Source: Pseudomonas sp. RIT623
GTDB lineage: Bacteria > Pseudomonadota > Gammaproteobacteria > Pseudomonadales > Pseudomonadaceae
Reading direction: 5' to 3'
NCBI RefSeq assembly: GCF_004519305.1
Contig: NZ_SOZA01000019.1
Coordinates: forward strand, 32,169-96,168
Length of the DNA stretch: 64,000 nucleotides
In this document: positions 25,428 to 33,764 of the stretch, piece after piece
Layout of the letters: every line of letters begins with the position of its first letter
How positions within the stretch are numbered: the first letter of the stretch is position 1
Made by a program: the position numbers and the translations under genes
The notes under the pieces: generated by a model
What the model was told of the DNA's origin: nothing
The model's input: the letters and a program-made list of their open reading frames with translations, nothing else
Databases searched by the model: none

Positions 25428-28242
25428 GACGGCTACCTCGATACGGGGCCAGGCAGTTGAACAGGGCTTGCAGGTTGAAAGGTTTGATCAGGCAGCGGTC
25501 CATGCCGGCGGCCAGGCACAGCTCTTCCTCGCCGCGCAGGGCATTGGCGGTGGCGCCGATGATGGGCAGGGCGCAGCCTTGCTGGCGCAGGGCGCGGGCC
25601 AGGGCGTAGCCGTTCATGCCGGGCATGTTGATGTCGCTGAGCACCAGGTCGAAGCGCTCGTGCTGCCAGGCATGCAGGGCCTGCTCGCCATCGCCGGCCA
25701 GGGTCACGCTGCAGCCGAGTTCCTTGAGCTGGTCGCGCAGGATCAACTGGTTGATGACGTTGTCCTCGGCGACCAGCACGTGCAGCCCGAGCGGCTCCGG
25801 TGTGTCGACGTGCATCAGGGTTTCGCCGCGTGCGCGGTGCAGGCCCTGGGCCTGGCTGACCGCGTGATGCAGTGCGCCGAGGTCGGTGAGGTTCACCTGC
25901 CATTGGCGCGTGTCTTCGCGAGCCTCCCAGCTGCCGAAGGCACTGGCCATGATGCGTGGGCCAAGCCATTCGGCCACCAGTGGCTGTTCGAGGCTGCCCG
26001 GGTGCAGTTCGAGCAACAGTTCGCAGGTTGCCGGGCCAGCGCTGGGCGGCATGCCCACCTGGGCCCGTGCGCCCCAGCGGCACAGCCAGCCGACGAAGGT
26101 CTCGGCCAGCTCGTGAATGGGCGAGACCACATGGATGCGCTCGGCCAGCAGGTTAAAGGGCGCAAGGGCAGGAGCGCTGGCGGCTGAGGTGACTTCCAGC
26201 GGTAGGGTCAGACTGAAGCTGCTGCCCAGGCCCAGCTCGCTGACCAGGCGCAACTGGCCGTTCATCAACTGCGTCAGGCGCTGGCAGATGGCCAGGCCCA
26301 GGCCGGTGCCGGACACCAGCTGGGTATGGCCTTCGCTTTGGTAGAAGGGGTCGAAGATGTTCGCGTGGTCCTGCTCGGCAATGCCCTTGCCGGTGTCTGC
26401 CACCTGCCACAGCACCGAGGAGCGCTCGCCCTCGCGGCTGAGCAACCTGGCGCGCAGCACCACGCGGCCGCAATCGGTGAACTTCACGGCGTTGCTCAGC
26501 AGGTTATTGAGGATCTGGCGGATCCGGTTGACGTCGCCGATCAGCCGCTCGGGCAAGTGCGGATCCAGGCAACCATAGAGTTGCAGGCCTTTGTTCCTTG
26601 CCGCTGCGCTGTAGCTTTGCACCACCTCCATGGCCAGCTCCGCGACGCTGAACTCGCTGCGCTCGAGGGCCAGTTGGCCGGCTTCGATCTTCGACACGTC
26701 GAGCACATCGCAAATCAATTGCAGCAGCGTCGCCGACGAGCCTTCGATGGCTTGCAGGTAATCACGTTGCTGCCCATCGAGGGTCGTGCGGGACAGCAGC
26801 TCCAGGGTGCCGAGCACCCCGTGCAGCGGCGTGCGGATCTCGTGGCTCATGGTGGCCAGGAACTGGGTCTTGGCCTCGTTGGCGCTGTCGGCGGCGCGCC
26901 GGGCATCCTCCAGCGCCGCCTCGATCTGCTTGCGCGCGCTGATATCGCTGAACACGCAAAGCACCACGTCCTCGCCCTTGTAGCGGGTCGGCGCGCAGCT
27001 CAAGTAGAGGTGTCGGCCTTCACGGGTTTCGAAGTCATCGCCGCAGGCGACACAGGGTTCGGCGAACGCCTGTTCGATCCAGGCCGCGCTGCGCGAAACC
27101 CGAGCTTCTCCCAGCCACTGCTGGGCCAGGTGATTTTCCAGCACCACCTGGCCGTCGCTGCGACGCAGGACGCACAGCGCCACCGGCGCGGTCTCGATCA
27201 CGTCGCGATTGAACAGCTCGCTTTCGACCAATGCGCGGATGCGTTGCACCGTCGGGCTGATGAACCGCTGTTCGAAGCGGCGCATCAACAACAGCATCAG
27301 GCCGATACTGAGCAGGCAGAACAGCAGGGCGCCGACAATCTGCAGCCAGAGTCCGGAGAGGATGGCGAGCAGGTCGATGGCATACACCAGTTGCCAGTCC
27401 GACGACATCAACGGCTTGTTGATGACCAGGTACTCCGGCAGCAGCCCTTGGCCGACGAAACCGAAGAAGTCACTGCCCTGATGGGCGAGCAGCAACTGGC
27501 TCAGCCCAGGGTCGGAGCTGTTGCTGAACACCAGCATGCCATCGGCGTTGTACATCATGAACTTGCCTGATGTCGCATCGTCCAGGGTGGGCGAGACTTC
27601 GCGGCTGTCGATCTCCAGCCCCAGCCAGCCGGAGTCCGGGTCGCGCTGGTCGAGGCGCTGGAAGATGTACAGGTGTGTGTGCTGCTCGTCCTGGTCGGCC
27701 AGCCACAGTTCCTCGACCGTGGCGGGCAGGCGCGCCTGTTCGGCCTGCAAGCGCCGCAGCAGTGTGGCGGAGGGGGTGTGGGCGTGGGCGATGGTGCTGT
27801 ACAGCCAGCGTGCCTGGCCCTGGGGGCCGGCGCCGACGTACAGCAGGTTGACCTGCTTGGCGCGCAGGTAGTCGCACATGCGTTGGGTCAGCCACAGGCT
27901 CCATTGCTTGCCCGGCGTGTCGCCCAGCAGCAAGTGCACTTCCTCGCTGGGCACCTTCGCCATCGGCAGGCTGCCCGGCGTGGTGCGGGCAATGGCCGAG
28001 AGGCTCAGGCTTTCCAACAGCGCTTCACGGTTGGTGAAGAAGGTGTGCGCCTCGGCGATCGCGCTGCTCATGTAGCCGCGGCGCTTGGAGATGTCGGTAT
28101 TGAAGCTGAGCAGCAGGAAGCTGTAGGCGCCGCCGAGGATGCCCGCCGATAGCACCAACGCCAACAACCGAAGCAGGTGGCGCGCCGCTTCAGGGTTGGA
28201 GAGCAGTGGGTTGATCTGTTGCAGGTAGGTTTTCAGTCGCAT
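25414..28242 (-). CDS. Hybrid sensor kinase without Hpt (PvrS/RocS-like)
   Basis: The 942-residue sensor has membrane segments at about 23-46 and 291-320, flanking a periplasmic domain. A PAS-like region with Cys residues (395-435) follows, then HisKA with His467 ([11 protein letters not shown]), HATPase, and a C-terminal receiver (820-935, Asp870 in LVLSDINMP). The protein ends right after the receiver, so it has no Hpt. It may depend on the Hpt of the neighbouring kinase, which is inference. It is the first gene of the signalling cluster, divergent from the small fimbrial-like gene. Confidence 0.87.
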   Translation of the reverse strand: MRLKTYLQQINPLLSNPEAARHLLRLLALVLSAGILGGAYSFLLLSFNTDISKRRGYMSSAIAEAHTFFTNREALLESLSLSAIARTTPGSLPMAKVPSEEVHLLLGDTPGKQWSLWLTQRMCDYLRAKQVNLLYVGAGPQGQARWLYSTIAHAHTPSATLLRRLQAEQARLPATVEELWLADQDEQHTHLYIFQRLDQRDPDSGWLGLEIDSREVSPTLDDATSGKFMMYNADGMLVFSNSSDPGLSQLLLAHQGSDFFGFVGQGLLPEYLVINKPLMSSDWQLVYAIDLLAILSGLWLQIVGALLFCLLSIGLMLLLMRRFEQRFISPTVQRIRALVESELFNRDVIETAPVALCVLRRSDGQVVLENHLAQQWLGEARVSRSAAWIEQAFAEPCVACGDDFETREGRHLYLSCAPTRYKGEDVVLCVFSDISARKQIEAALEDARRAADSANEAKTQFLATMSHEIRTPLHGVLGTLELLSRTTLDGQQRDYLQAIEGSSATLLQLICDVLDVSKIEAGQLALERSEFSVAELAMEVVQSYSAAARNKGLQLYGCLDPHLPERLIGDVNRIRQILNNLLSNAVKFTDCGRVVLRARLLSREGERSSVLWQVADTGKGIAEQDHANIFDPFYQSEGHTQLVSGTGLGLAICQRLTQLMNGQLRLVSELGLGSSFSLTLPLEVTSAASAPALAPFNLLAERIHVVSPIHELAETFVGWLCRWGARAQVGMPPSAGPATCELLLELHPGSLEQPLVAEWLGPRIMASAFGSWEAREDTRQWQVNLTDLGALHHAVSQAQGLHRARGETLMHVDTPEPLGLHVLVAEDNVINQLILRDQLKELGCSVTLAGDGEQALHAWQHERFDLVLSDINMPGMNGYALARALRQQGCALPIIGATANALRGEEELCLAAGMDRCLIKPFNLQALFNCLAPYRGSRLEAL

Positions 28243-28426
28243 CGGGCGACTTTAGGTGGGGGGATGGCAGGACGATATCAGACGATCCTTAAAGCCATTT
28301 GCGCCCAGGAGGCTCAGGTGAGGGGCTTTCGTTGTTCGCTTTGTGATGAGCATCACATCATCCGGCGTGTCTAGTACCGCTTATCGGATAGGCTGGGAGT
28401 ATAGGGGTTCACCAGGGAGAAAAACG

Positions 28427-28762
28427 ATGGGCATCAAGGCATTTGCAGCGTGTGTAGTGGCTTGCCTGGGGTGGGCGGCGCAAGCGCAGGCAGCCACGGC
28501 TATCGGCTCGGGCGTGCTGCAGTTCACCGGCAGCATCGTCGAGTCGTCCTGCCGGGGAGAGGCAGGGGCCATGGGGGTGCGGGTGGCGGACTGCCCTTCG
28601 CTGGCGCAGCGCAGCCAGGTCGATGTCCGGCGCGTGGATCGCCAGGCGCAGGAGGTGCAGGCCATTCGGGCTGATGCGCAGGGTGAGCTGTATCGGTTGG
28701 TCGATATCAAGGGACAACCGCTGGCCCAGGGTAATTATGTGGTGATTCTGACCGCGCCTTGA
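28427..28762 (+). CDS. Small secreted protein resembling a pilin N-terminal half
   Basis: The 111-residue product has a signal peptide (GIKAFAACVVACLGWAAQAQA). Next comes GSGVLQFTGSIVESSC, which fits the pilin pattern of a donor strand followed by Cys; a second Cys is in VADCPS. It ends YVVILTAP and lacks the length of a complete pilin (about 150-200 residues). AGGGAGAA lies before the ATG at 28427. It diverges from the hybrid kinase gene of the fimbrial cluster. It could be a minor subunit, an assembly terminator or a remnant. Confidence 0.6.
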   Translation: MGIKAFAACVVACLGWAAQAQAATAIGSGVLQFTGSIVESSCRGEAGAMGVRVADCPSLAQRSQVDVRRVDRQAQEVQAIRADAQGELYRLVDIKGQPLAQGNYVVILTAP

Positions 28763-28765
28763 TGA

Positions 28766-29629
28766 TCAGCCTGTGCCATAGCGGCGTTTCTTTTGCCGGT
28801 ACATCTGGTCATCAGCATGGCTGAGCAGCGTATCGGCATCGCTACCATCCTCGGGATAACAGGCCACGCCGATGCTGCAGTTGGGCATGGCGATCCCATT
28901 GCAATCAGCGCCCAGCGGCTCGGCCATGGTGGCGAGGATCCGCGCCAGCGTCTCGGCCAGCGCACCCGCCGCCGCGGTGTCGGCCAACAGCACGGTAAAT
29001 TCGTCGCCGCCCATGCGCGCCACGGTGTCGCGCGGCCCCACGCAAGCCTTCAGACGCTCGGCGAGGGTGCACAGCACCCGGTCGCCCGCCGCATGGCCAT
29101 GCACATCGTTGATGGCCTTGAAATCGTTGACGTCGAGAAACAGCAGCGCCAGTGGCCGCTGCTGGCGCTGCGCCTCAGCTAGCGCCGAGGCCAGCCGGGT
29201 ATTGAACAGCGCGCGGTTGCACAGCTTGGTCAAGGGGTCGTGATGGGCGAGAAAGCGCAGCTCCTCCTCGGCCTGGGTGAGCGCCGTGATGTTGCGCGCC
29301 ACGCCGATCCGCGCGCCGAGTTCGTCCGACCAGAAGGCCGCCCAGAGGATATGCACGATGCCGCCATCCTTGCGCAGGTAGCGGTTGCGAAAATCGAAGT
29401 GGGCATGGCCGTTCATCACCCGGATGATCGAGGCACGGGTCGCTTCGAGGTCGTCGGGGTGCATGTAGTGGGTGATCGGCGTGCCGATCAGCTCGTCGGC
29501 ACGGTAGCCAAGCAAGGCCTCGCAGGCATTGCTGACGAACACGATGGTGTTGTCCCGGTCGACCACGAACACGGTGTCCAGCATCAGCTGGATCAACTTG
29601 GGATAAAGCGCTTGCAGGTCTAGGGGCAT
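28766..29629 (-). CDS. PAS-GGDEF diguanylate cyclase
   Basis: The 287-residue cytoplasmic protein has a PAS domain (about 8-125: DTVFVVDRDNTIVFVSNAC, YLRKDGGIVHI) and a GGDEF domain (about 128-285: HHDPLTKLCNR, intact MGGDEF, SIGVACYPEDG). It should make cyclic di-GMP from GTP. The segment before GGDEF reads GPRD-TVARM, so the RxxD inhibitory site is absent and product feedback by that site is unlikely. The start at 29629 leads straight into the PAS domain; an in-frame extension upstream looks non-coding. It ends 3 bp from the fimbrial-like gene. Confidence 0.9.
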   Translation of the reverse strand: MPLDLQALYPKLIQLMLDTVFVVDRDNTIVFVSNACEALLGYRADELIGTPITHYMHPDDLEATRASIIRVMNGHAHFDFRNRYLRKDGGIVHILWAAFWSDELGARIGVARNITALTQAEEELRFLAHHDPLTKLCNRALFNTRLASALAEAQRQQRPLALLFLDVNDFKAINDVHGHAAGDRVLCTLAERLKACVGPRDTVARMGGDEFTVLLADTAAAGALAETLARILATMAEPLGADCNGIAMPNCSIGVACYPEDGSDADTLLSHADDQMYRQKKRRYGTG

Positions 29630-29757
29630 AGGGCAGAAAGTCCGGCGCAGAGGGCGTATTCGCGAACGGCGGCGGGCGTCCTTGCCGGCTGGGTACAGGG
29701 CCGCAGGTTGCGATATGCGGCGCGTGGCCAGCATACACAGAGGCAGCCTGGTGGCAC

Positions 29758-29802
29758 TAGGCTCTGTATGAAAAGTCTTGAGGCGAAGGTCAGCAGAGCC
29801 TA
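29758..29802. repeat. Short inverted repeat between DGC and DUF2986 genes
   Basis: TAGGCTCTG (29758-29766) and its exact complement CAGAGCCTA (29794-29802) enclose 27 bp. It can form a hairpin ending the DUF2986 transcript, or be a small insertion-element scar. No transposase sequence is near. Confidence 0.4.
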
Positions 29803-29823
29803 ATGGGGGGGCGAAGTTCAGCT

Positions 29824-29964
29824 TTAGCCGGACAGGTCGGCTTCGGCGGCCAGGCGCTCGCGCTCGGCCTTGCAGATGTACCTGGGTTTTTTCGGGGCGA
29901 GCTTGGCGCTCGCCTTCTTGGCGTGGGCTTTCAACAACTGGTTGATTTTCTTGCGGCGGTTCAT
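29824..29964 (-). CDS. DUF2986 family small basic protein
   Basis: The 46-residue product starts MNRRKKINQLLKAHAKKA and continues KPRYICKAERERLA, which is the pattern of DUF2986 proteins of gamma-proteobacteria. It is strongly basic in the first half. The function of the family is unknown. The gene stands alone, downstream of the Arg/His-rich secreted protein gene on the same strand. Confidence 0.75.
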   Translation of the reverse strand: MNRRKKINQLLKAHAKKASAKLAPKKPRYICKAERERLAAEADLSG

Positions 29965-30012
29965 GTGCGTCCTCTGCCCACGGTCATGTGGGAGCGGGGA
30001 TTGTACATGGGC

Positions 30013-30384
30013 TCAACGGCGATAGTAGCGGTAGTCTTGTTGGTAGCGATGGTGCATGGCCCGCTCGTGGTGGCGCTCCCAGTAGCGCTGGCGCTCTAGC
30101 TCGCGACGGTGCTGTTCGCGGCGCCATTGCTCGCGCCGCCACTGTTCGCGACGCCAGTCGTCGCGACGGTCGTGCCAGCGCTCGTCGTGCCGATAGCGGT
30201 CGTCGTGGGCAAGCAAGGTAGTGGCGGGCTGTGCGGTCATCTCGGCAAGGTCCGGCCAGGGGCTGGCGGCACGGGTGGTGGCTGCGGGCTCTTGGACGAA
30301 GGTAAGCGGTGCTGCCGCTGCCGAGCCCGCTGCCACGAGGGCGAACAAGCCGAAGAACAGCGTGCGCGGGGAAAGGGTAGTCAT
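30013..30384 (-). CDS. Secreted Arg/His-rich low-complexity protein
   Basis: The 123-residue protein has a clear signal peptide (TTLSPRTLFFGLFALVAAGSAAAA). After a short linker the C-terminal half (60-123) is packed with Arg, His, Tyr, Trp and Gln, including two copies of WRREQ. Such tails are seen in small periplasmic proteins of pseudomonads. Metal or polyanion binding is possible but not shown. No family is recognised with certainty. Confidence 0.6.
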   Translation of the reverse strand: MTTLSPRTLFFGLFALVAAGSAAAAPLTFVQEPAATTRAASPWPDLAEMTAQPATTLLAHDDRYRHDERWHDRRDDWRREQWRREQWRREQHRRELERQRYWERHHERAMHHRYQQDYRYYRR

Positions 30385-30558
30385 GAACGGGGGCAGCCTC
30401 TGCGGGACAGTGGGTCGATGGACGGATAAATAGACCGCGCCCGTGGAAAAAGTTCGAAGCCTGTCGCCTGGGCACGGGCGCCCCGCCCCATGGCCGTCGT
30501 TCTAAGCCGCGTAGGAGCCAACCGTGCTGGCGAAGCAGGCGCCGCAATGGATGGCACC

Positions 30559-30586
30559 GGCTGTGCCGGTGTTCGCCGGCACAGCC
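30559..30586. repeat. REP-like perfect hairpin
   Basis: GGCTGTGCCGG (30559-30569) and CCGGCACAGCC (30576-30586) form an 11-bp perfect stem with a 6-nt loop. It lies just after the stop of the GNAT-NTF2 gene and resembles intergenic palindromes of the P. putida group. It may also end transcription. Confidence 0.6.
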
Positions 30587-30591
30587 TGCTC

Positions 30592-31494
30592 TTACGTCGT
30601 TACTCGTTCTGCTCTGGTCGGCGTGCCTTGGTGAAAAACCATCTGCCAGCCGTCGTCGCTCCTGCGCCAGATCGAGCTGCGCAGCGTCGGCGTCTGTCCC
30701 ACGCAGGTATAGGTCACCTGCGCCACCTCGTCGGCCAGCAGGCGCACCTGGCAATCATGCAAGGCGCGGGGGGTGAAGGTTTCATGCAGCAAGGCGTCGA
30801 TCACCTCCATCTTGCGCCAGACCCGGCCGCTGGCGCCGAACTCCAGGAAGTCGTCAGCCAGCAGCCGTTGCAGTGCTGCCGCATCGCTACGGATCTGCTG
30901 GTTCAGCAACGCCTGTTCCAGGCCAACCAAGGTGGCTTCAAGGACCACCCGCTGCTGATGCAGCCAGGTGTCCCGGGTCAGCTCCCAGGTTTCCTGGCGG
31001 ATCGGACCGCTGACGAAATGGCCGTCCTGGACCCGCAGCAAACGCATGCCTTCACGGGCCGAGATACGCCGAGAGGCGAGGTTGTCGGCGGCCTTGGGCA
31101 CGCGCATCGTCGGCCGGCCCAGGGTCTGGAACCAGAAACGGTTGACCGCGGCGCAGGCTTCGCTCATGTAGCCCTGGCCTTGCCAGGGTGGCGAGAGCCA
31201 GAAGCCGCGATGGTTATCGGGCTGGTCATGTAGCGACACGCAGCCAATGGCCTGGTCGGACTCATCCGCCAGGCGGATCACCCAGTGCCAGGCCTCGCCC
31301 CGGGCGATCGCCGGCAGGGCGATATCACGCACGAACTGCAAGGCGCCATCGTCGGGGTAGGGCCAGGGCACATGGCTGTCGAGGTAGCGTACCACCTCCC
31401 AATGCGGGAACAGCCGCTGGATGCTCGGGGCGTCATCCAGTTGCAGTGGGGTGAGGACCAGGCGCTCGGTCCTTAGTGTTGGCGTGCTGTCCAT
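30592..31494 (-). CDS. GNAT acetyltransferase fused to an NTF2/SnoaL-like domain
   Basis: The 300-residue protein has two parts. Residues 5-175 are a RimJ/RimL-type GNAT domain (TERLVLTPL, IGCVSLHDQPDNHRGFWL, and the acetyl-CoA loop PPWQGQGYMSEA). Residues about 185-295 look like a DUF4440/NTF2-like fold (ALLNQQIRSDAAALQRLLADDFLEFG...WRRSDDGWQMVFHQGTP). The start at 31494 begins the acetyltransferase; a 26-codon extension is unlikely. Acceptor substrate and role of the second domain are unknown. Confidence 0.82.
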   Translation of the reverse strand: MDSTPTLRTERLVLTPLQLDDAPSIQRLFPHWEVVRYLDSHVPWPYPDDGALQFVRDIALPAIARGEAWHWVIRLADESDQAIGCVSLHDQPDNHRGFWLSPPWQGQGYMSEACAAVNRFWFQTLGRPTMRVPKAADNLASRRISAREGMRLLRVQDGHFVSGPIRQETWELTRDTWLHQQRVVLEATLVGLEQALLNQQIRSDAAALQRLLADDFLEFGASGRVWRKMEVIDALLHETFTPRALHDCQVRLLADEVAQVTYTCVGQTPTLRSSIWRRSDDGWQMVFHQGTPTRAERVTT

Positions 31495-31606
31495 GGCGAG
31501 CCTGCGGGATTGTTCGGGAGGGGCTTGGGATCTTGCCGAATCGCCACGGGGTTGGCCAGGGCCGGTGAGCAAGCAGGGCTAGCCGCATTAAAAATGCACA
31601 AGCGCA

Positions 31607-31641
31607 TTGATTGGATGCATATTTATGCATATAATATGCAT
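31607..31641 (+). promoter_or_regulatory. Bacteriocin promoter with three phased ATGCAT sites
   Basis: A -35 TTGATT (31607-31612) and a perfect -10 TATAAT (31630-31635) are 17 bp apart. ATGCAT occurs at 31615-31620, 31625-31630 and 31636-31641, that is at 10- and 11-bp spacing, one helical turn each, covering the spacer and flanking the -10. This layout fits an operator for a repressor. No LexA box or clear PrtN P-box is seen. Confidence 0.65.
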
Positions 31642-31724
31642 GCGCTGGTGTATTTGGTTGCTTGGAATGCCCAGTGTTATGCATCGCGCCAGCGCGCTTT
31701 ACAGTTTTCGAAGGAGATTCACAG

Positions 31725-33398
31725 ATGGCACAAAATGGACTCACTCCCGTACGCAGCGTTGAGCTTCAACCCCTGGTGATCACCCCAGACCGTCAACAGA
31801 CCTATGGGCCGGGCGGCGGCGGTGGCTACCTCAACAGCAGTGGTGGTTGGGGCTTGCAGGAAGGACCACATCGAGGCGAAGGCCCGGGTAACCCCCATCG
31901 TGAGATTGGTGGGCCCAACGTCATGTCCGAATTCATGAACGAACAGATCTGGAACCAGAAACAGATCGACGCCGATTACACCGCTCGCTTCAAAACCCTC
32001 ACCCGTGACACCGAGCGTGAGCTGGAGCAGAAGAAAGTGGCTGCCAAGGCCGGCCAGAAGTTGTCGCCGGTGCAGGTGGCAGCCGCAGAACAGAAAGCGG
32101 CCGTAGCGATGATTACGGCGAAGCAGGCCCAATACGTCACGATCGTCCCCACGATGTATGGCATGCATGGGCAAAGCCCGTACTTTCTCATGGATGTACT
32201 GCCGCGCAAGATGATGTACGAGTTTCTCAACTCTGGGAAAGCCAACCCAGACAGCCTGATGAAGCTCTGGACCTTGTACGACGATGTCTACAAGGCAGCT
32301 CTGGAGGCAAAGGCGCTGTCGTTGGCGGTTGCTGTAGTGGCGGGCAAGCTCGCAGGCCTGGCCCAGCAACGTGACCGGCTCGAGGCACAGGCCGTGCCGA
32401 GCACTGCGCAACAGGACGAGCGTCTGGCGCTCATCACCCAGGAGCGTGATATCCACTTCCAGCAATTGCCGGAGTTCCTGCAGAACGAAGTGGTGAAGAG
32501 CGCAGGCGCGGTGGCGAAGATGTCGACGGCCCAGGCGCTGAATCACTACATGGGGCTCATGCAGCGTCTGGCGGCCTCCAACCTGGCTGCCGTCGGGCCT
32601 ATCGTGGCACCACCGCCTTTGAGCAGCGGCGGCCTCACCATTACCTTTTCGGCCAACAACCCGAAAATCAAGGCGCCGCTGAGCAAGCCTGAACTGGAAG
32701 CGCTGAAGGAGTTGGTCTACCTGCAGAACAACACTTCACTGGGCCTCAAGTGGGTGAGCTATCACGATGCGCTGCTCAAGCAAGAGTCGGCACGCCAACT
32801 GAACGAGACGGCAGCGGCCTTTGCTGGCCTGGCCGAGCGGGCGGCCGACGCCGACCAGATCAAGGACGCCATCAAGTTCACCGCGGACTTCTACAAGGAG
32901 GTGACCGCCAAGTACGGTGAAAAGGCCTCGGCGGCGGCCAAGGAGCTGGCCGGCAAGGCGCAGGGCAAACGTATTCGCAATGCCCAGCAGGCACTCAAGG
33001 CTTTCGACCAGTACAAAGGCATCCTCGACAAGAAGTTCAGTGTCAAGGACCGCCAGGCCATCGCCAATGCGCTGGCGGCCCTGGACAAGGACATGATGGC
33101 CAAGGACCTGGCGCGTTTCAGCAAGGCCTTCGGTTCGGTCGGCACCGTCATGGACTATGTCGACCTGGCCACCGAGGCGAAAAAGGCCACGCAGACCGGC
33201 AACTGGTCGCCGTTCTTCGTCAAGGCCGAGACCATTCTCGCGGGCAAGGCGGCAACCGCTGCGGTGGCCGTGGTCTTTAGCATGATGACCGGTGCGACGC
33301 TGGGCGTGCTGGGCTTCGCCTTGCTGATGGCGGTTGTCAGCGCCTGGGTGACGGATGAGCGAGTGGGCAAGCTCAACGATTTCATCATGGCCCTCTAA
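31725..33398 (+). CDS. Pore-forming S-type bacteriocin (colicin E1/Ia-like C-terminus)
   Basis: The 557-residue toxin kills related bacteria by depolarising the inner membrane. The C-terminal ~140 residues match the colicin pore-forming fold: LDKKFSVKDRQAIANAL (434 onward), FSKAFGSVGTVMDYVDL, GNWSPFFVKAE, then the hydrophobic hairpin (about 509-541, AVVFSMMTGATLGVLGFALL). The N-terminus (25-60) is Gly-rich as in colicin translocation domains, and the middle (70-400) is helical and probably binds the receptor. AAGGAG precedes the ATG at 31725. The immunity gene converges on it 10 bp away. Confidence 0.9.
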   Translation: MAQNGLTPVRSVELQPLVITPDRQQTYGPGGGGGYLNSSGGWGLQEGPHRGEGPGNPHREIGGPNVMSEFMNEQIWNQKQIDADYTARFKTLTRDTERELEQKKVAAKAGQKLSPVQVAAAEQKAAVAMITAKQAQYVTIVPTMYGMHGQSPYFLMDVLPRKMMYEFLNSGKANPDSLMKLWTLYDDVYKAALEAKALSLAVAVVAGKLAGLAQQRDRLEAQAVPSTAQQDERLALITQERDIHFQQLPEFLQNEVVKSAGAVAKMSTAQALNHYMGLMQRLAASNLAAVGPIVAPPPLSSGGLTITFSANNPKIKAPLSKPELEALKELVYLQNNTSLGLKWVSYHDALLKQESARQLNETAAAFAGLAERAADADQIKDAIKFTADFYKEVTAKYGEKASAAAKELAGKAQGKRIRNAQQALKAFDQYKGILDKKFSVKDRQAIANALAALDKDMMAKDLARFSKAFGSVGTVMDYVDLATEAKKATQTGNWSPFFVKAETILAGKAATAAVAVVFSMMTGATLGVLGFALLMAVVSAWVTDERVGKLNDFIMAL

Positions 33399-33408
33399 AC
33401 GCTGGGCT

Positions 33409-33741
33409 TCAGTGTCTGCGTGCCAACCTGAACAGCAGGTAGGCAGCACCCAGCGGGATGGCGAACAGCATGCACAGGAAGGAGAACAGGGCATGGAGGC
33501 CCGGGCTGTTCACATCCTCGATGAAGTAGCCCCGGCGCCAGAACCCTGGGCGGGTCAAGCGCTCGGCACTGGTCTGCACCAGGTACCTGGCGCAAGGATA
33601 GAGCAGGGTACTGCACAGCATGAAGAGCACCAGCCAGGCTGAGCGGTAGAAGGTGTCGCCACTGAGTATCCAGGCAAGGCTTACCACGCCGAGGTAGAGG
33701 CAGCCGATCAGCAGGTGGCGGGTGTAGTAGGGTCGATCCAT
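33409..33741 (-). CDS. Membrane immunity protein for the pore-forming bacteriocin
   Basis: The 110-residue protein has three membrane segments (about 10-27, 34-55, 83-106) and resembles colicin E1-type immunity proteins. Shared positions are the RPYYTRHLLIG start, TLLYPCARYLV in the second helix and FLCMLFAIPLGAAYLL in the last. Immunity proteins of pore-formers sit in the inner membrane and block channel opening. The antiparallel arrangement behind the toxin gene is the standard one. The start at 33741 was chosen over 33837 because the extension has no similarity. Confidence 0.85.
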   Translation of the reverse strand: MDRPYYTRHLLIGCLYLGVVSLAWILSGDTFYRSAWLVLFMLCSTLLYPCARYLVQTSAERLTRPGFWRRGYFIEDVNSPGLHALFSFLCMLFAIPLGAAYLLFRLARRH

Positions 33742-33764
33742 CAGCGGCTCATCGAGAGGCAAGG

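Noticed and set aside
31590..31660. PrtN P-box or LexA box upstream of the bacteriocin
   Set aside because: ATTGATTGG is only a weak match to the P-box repeat and no CTGT-N8-ACAG site was seen.
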